A DNA stretch of 64,000 nucleotides from Parietaria judaica (Eukaryota; Streptophyta; Magnoliopsida; Rosales; Urticaceae): positions 4,502,001 through 4,566,000 of the forward strand of contig OX940863.1 in the NCBI GenBank assembly GCA_954871525.1, in the 5' to 3' direction. Positions 63,501-64,000 of the stretch are shown piece after piece. The notes below the pieces were generated by a model. The model worked only from the letters and a program-made list of their open reading frames with translations. It had not been told where the DNA came from and did no database searches. Both the position numbers and the translations under genes were made by a program. Positions within the stretch are counted from its first letter, which is position 1. Each line of letters starts with the position of its first letter.

Positions 63501-64000
63501 CTCTGGGAACTCAGACTTCATACAAGAAGGATGAGCAAACTAAGGAGAAGCGGCGATTATATGACTTAAATAGAAAAAGAAGATGCATGTCAACTGGGCA
63601 AAATAAAGAGGTCTGTCACCCGATAAATATGAATGAACACAGGAGTGTCTTCTTATTATAACAAAAAACGGTTTGTCGAATGTTCCTTTTGGGGTGCAAT
63701 TATACTTCTAAAGTCGAGTATTTGGGTGCAGGACTCTCAAGCGGTAAAAGGAATTGGTGGGGAAAATAACAATTATTCTGGTGATTGCTCTGATAATAAT
63801 AACCCGGGAAAAACTTACGTCCATGAAGCGTTCTTGGCGGATTGGAATCCCGAAGAAGCTACTCAAGAACAACCACACAATCATAATCTAGTGAAACTTT
63901 CTAATCCACAAGTAAACAACTTCCAATCTACCTATAAGCACCAGCGTCCTCCGCTTCATTTTACCACTAGGTACCAACCAAGCAGTTCGGTTTCTAATAC
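60510..64000 (+). CDS. GON-4-like nuclear protein with SANT-type region, 3' partial
   Basis: Exons 60510-61785, 61929-62268, 62645-62729, 62975-63031, 63221-63280, 63407-63610 and 63732-64000 (open at window end) keep one frame over about 756 codons. The N-terminal region has VDFNPFTKETLLSSEASSSL, typical of plant GON-4-like proteins. Asp/Glu-rich stretches follow (about 140-215), then a basic ERGRRPETRQNRRQK segment. Exons 3-6 encode the conserved GILEYNSDWKAIQQRFLPCK, AVRRMKTSPLTAEEIACIQE and DWISVWRFVVPHRDPSLLPR, followed by QWRIALGTQ, a Myb/SANT-like helical region with PAH-type neighbours in the animal relatives. GON4L acts in chromatin and transcription repression; a similar plant role is inferred. 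The ATG at 60510 follows an in-frame upstream stop region and gives the family-like start. Confidence 0.9.

Overview
The window is nuclear DNA of a flowering plant, most likely a eudicot. It is AT-rich with TA and ATT microsatellites, its genes have GT-AG introns, and it is crowded with plant transposon families (Ty1-copia, MULE, hAT, a tRNA-derived SINE). The species cannot be fixed from the sequence alone. Six protein genes can be modelled with exact splice junctions that keep the frame from start to stop (the last one runs off the window).

Layout. 1-15.3 kb holds no host gene. It contains a decayed hAT transposase end, a MULE-type MITE with a second one nested in it, hAT-like MITEs, and an old antisense copia-like element (9321-15342) with a Pack-MULE (12639-14930) nested inside that carries a captured class 3 lipase fragment. 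An S40-type senescence regulator gene (15630-16220) follows directly. 16.2-25 kb is again transposon territory: a solo LTR at 17829-19149, a MULE at 21604-23090 and two hAT MITEs. A calcium-dependent protein kinase gene resembling Arabidopsis CPK29 lies at 25550-28473. At 31952-34380 is a five-exon gene whose central domain looks like the tyrosine-recombinase-related domain of Crypton-derived host genes (DUF3504-like) with most catalytic residues replaced. This is the most interesting item in the window.

34.7-44 kb is a second transposon block: a hAT 3' fragment, a rearranged stack of MULE MITEs, another solo LTR, and a nearly intact young Ty1-copia element (38370-43738) with 523-bp LTRs differing at about three positions. 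A class III peroxidase gene resembling PRX42 lies on the minus strand at 44406-47033. After more MITEs comes a nine-exon minus-strand gene (53022-57237) for the plant fusion protein TYW2/TYW3/TYW4-kelch of wybutosine synthesis. A SINE (58711-58923) separates it from a plus-strand GON-4-like / SANT-type nuclear protein gene (60510 to beyond the window end).

The host genes are unrelated in function: calcium signalling, leaf senescence, cell-wall or redox chemistry, tRNA modification and chromatin. They are not an operon or cluster. The common theme is transposon nesting. Many insertions keep exact target-site duplications (9 bp for MULEs, 8 bp for hATs, 5 bp for LTR elements, 14 bp for the SINE), so the order of insertion can be read. 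All homology calls come from recognising motifs by eye; no database search was run.
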